DNA of 32,192 nucleotides, from positions 1-32,192 of the forward strand of contig NZ_VOSK01000051.1 of NCBI RefSeq assembly GCF_009296175.1, written 5' to 3'. This stretch comes from Microvirga tunisiensis. GTDB taxonomy: Bacteria > Pseudomonadota > Alphaproteobacteria > Rhizobiales > Beijerinckiaceae. The position numbers and the translations under genes were made by a program. Shown here one piece after another: positions 31,612-32,192 of this stretch. The notes below the pieces were generated by a model. The model ran no database searches. It had not been told where the DNA came from and worked only from the letters and a program-made list of their open reading frames with translations. Numbering within the stretch: the stretch's first letter is position 1; each line of letters starts with the position of its first letter.

Positions 31612-31789
31612 TTGAGTAGGGCTGGGTGCCATCCACGCCGCTAACGTAGTGAAGCCCAATCTCGTCGGTCAACGAGAGGATTGACGAATGGTGAGCTATG
31701 GCGGAAACTGGGTGATGACGGTGTGAGAAGGGCGGCGTATCGAGGCGGGTGTCGAGCCTGCCAGAACCTCTTCGAGAGAGCGATACGCC

Positions 31790-32192
31790 ATGAACGAGAC
31801 TACCAACATTGTCCGCTTTCGTCAGCCCGACACGATTGACGATCCCCTGACCGATATTCTGCGGACTGGCGCTCGCAAGCTGCTGGCCCAGGCTATTGAG
31901 ATCGAGGCTGAGGCCTTTCTCGCCAGCATGCGCGATCTCAAGCTGCCGGATGGCCGTGAGCGTTTGGTCCGGCACGGCCATGGCCCCGAGCGCACGATCC
32001 AGACCGGCATCGGTCCGGTGGCCGTCAGCCGGGTCAAGATCCGCGATCGCGGCGATGAGGGAGAGGACCGCATCCGCTTTTCCTCAGCGATCCTGCCGAA
32101 ATGGGCGCGGCGGACCAAGAGCCTGGATGCGCTGCTGCCGATCCTCTATCTGCGCGGGCTCTCCACCGGAGACTTCCAGGAGGCGCTTTCAG
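31790..32192 (+). CDS. IS256-family transposase, N-terminal part (cut by window edge)
   Basis: 134 codons from ATG 31790 are open to the end of the window. The sequence is the N-terminus of an IS256 (mutator-type) transposase: DPLTDILRTGARKLLAQAIE, EAFLASMRDLKLPDGRERLV, RHGHGPERTIQTGIGPVAVS, then RFSSAILPKWARRTKSLDAL and LPILYLRGLSTGDFQEAL. The DDE residues lie beyond the window, so intactness is unknown. The left end of the element is probably between about 31690 and 31740, where GC and composition change, but the inverted repeat cannot be confirmed without the other end. Confidence 0.9.
   Translation, partial: MNETTNIVRFRQPDTIDDPLTDILRTGARKLLAQAIEIEAEAFLASMRDLKLPDGRERLVRHGHGPERTIQTGIGPVAVSRVKIRDRGDEGEDRIRFSSAILPKWARRTKSLDALLPILYLRGLSTGDFQEALS

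Noticed and set aside
31532..31981. 149-aa minus-strand frame at the IS256 left end
   Set aside because: Most of it is the reverse of the transposase N-terminus, and the rest covers the probable IS end.

Overview
The window is high-GC alphaproteobacterial chromosome. It most resembles the Hyphomicrobiales, and probably a Methylobacteriaceae/Microvirga-type genome. The support is family-level: a DUF3126 protein, a bacterial transglutaminase-like cysteine peptidase, a DUF6894 protein, a zf-CHCC protein, a CtrA-type TTAA-N7-TTAA box, and many short palindromic intergenic repeats of the kind common in this order. The species cannot be fixed from sequence reading alone.

Layout. The left edge (1-640) is the tail of an IS630-type transposase followed by a probably 5'-truncated gene. 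A tRNA-Leu(UAA) follows. From about 1 kb to 29 kb the content is mostly ordinary chromosomal genes in short operons: a flavin monooxygenase and a zf-CHCC protein; an alpha/beta hydrolase with a methyltransferase; a crotonase-fold protein; cysE, DUF3126 and a gamma-carbonic anhydrase; a secreted cysteine peptidase and a rhomboid protease; a CBS protein, a patatin and an MFS transporter; hisI and folE; an IscU-like protein, yidD and thrS; a CBS-BON fusion; a YfhO-type membrane protein coupled to a secreted protein; two flavoenzymes; a CoA-ester lyase with a MaoC hydratase; nadK, cutA, a Tat-exported MBL hydrolase and a SpoU RNA methyltransferase. From about 28.7 kb to the right edge the DNA becomes accessory in character: very small membrane or secreted proteins, structured non-coding stretches, orphan hypotheticals, a DUF6894 gene, and an IS256-type transposase running off the window.

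The most interesting spot is 13.7-15.2 kb. A radical SAM gene with an AT-rich, palindrome-bearing upstream region sits between the IscU-like gene and yidD. A decayed copy of the 5' end of yidD is still fused to the IscU-like stop codon on the far side of it. The remnant and the intact yidD share a 9-bp hairpin with one compensatory base-pair swap. Other notable points are two composite nested inverted-repeat structures (about 2.88-3.14 kb and 17.61-17.83 kb), a crotonase lacking both catalytic glutamates, an IscU-like protein lacking canonical cluster ligands, a strong hairpin at the end of the SpoU methyltransferase gene, and a 38-residue almost purely hydrophobic peptide gene at 30.2 kb next to structured RNA-like sequence.

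Working together: folE and hisI form an adjacent minus-strand pair; the hydrolase and methyltransferase are co-directional with a 22-bp gap; the MaoC and CoA-lyase genes overlap by one base and should act in sequence on a CoA thioester; and the YfhO-like and secreted proteins share an ATGA junction. I saw no CRISPR array, rRNA, prophage or recognisable defence or secondary-metabolite cluster.
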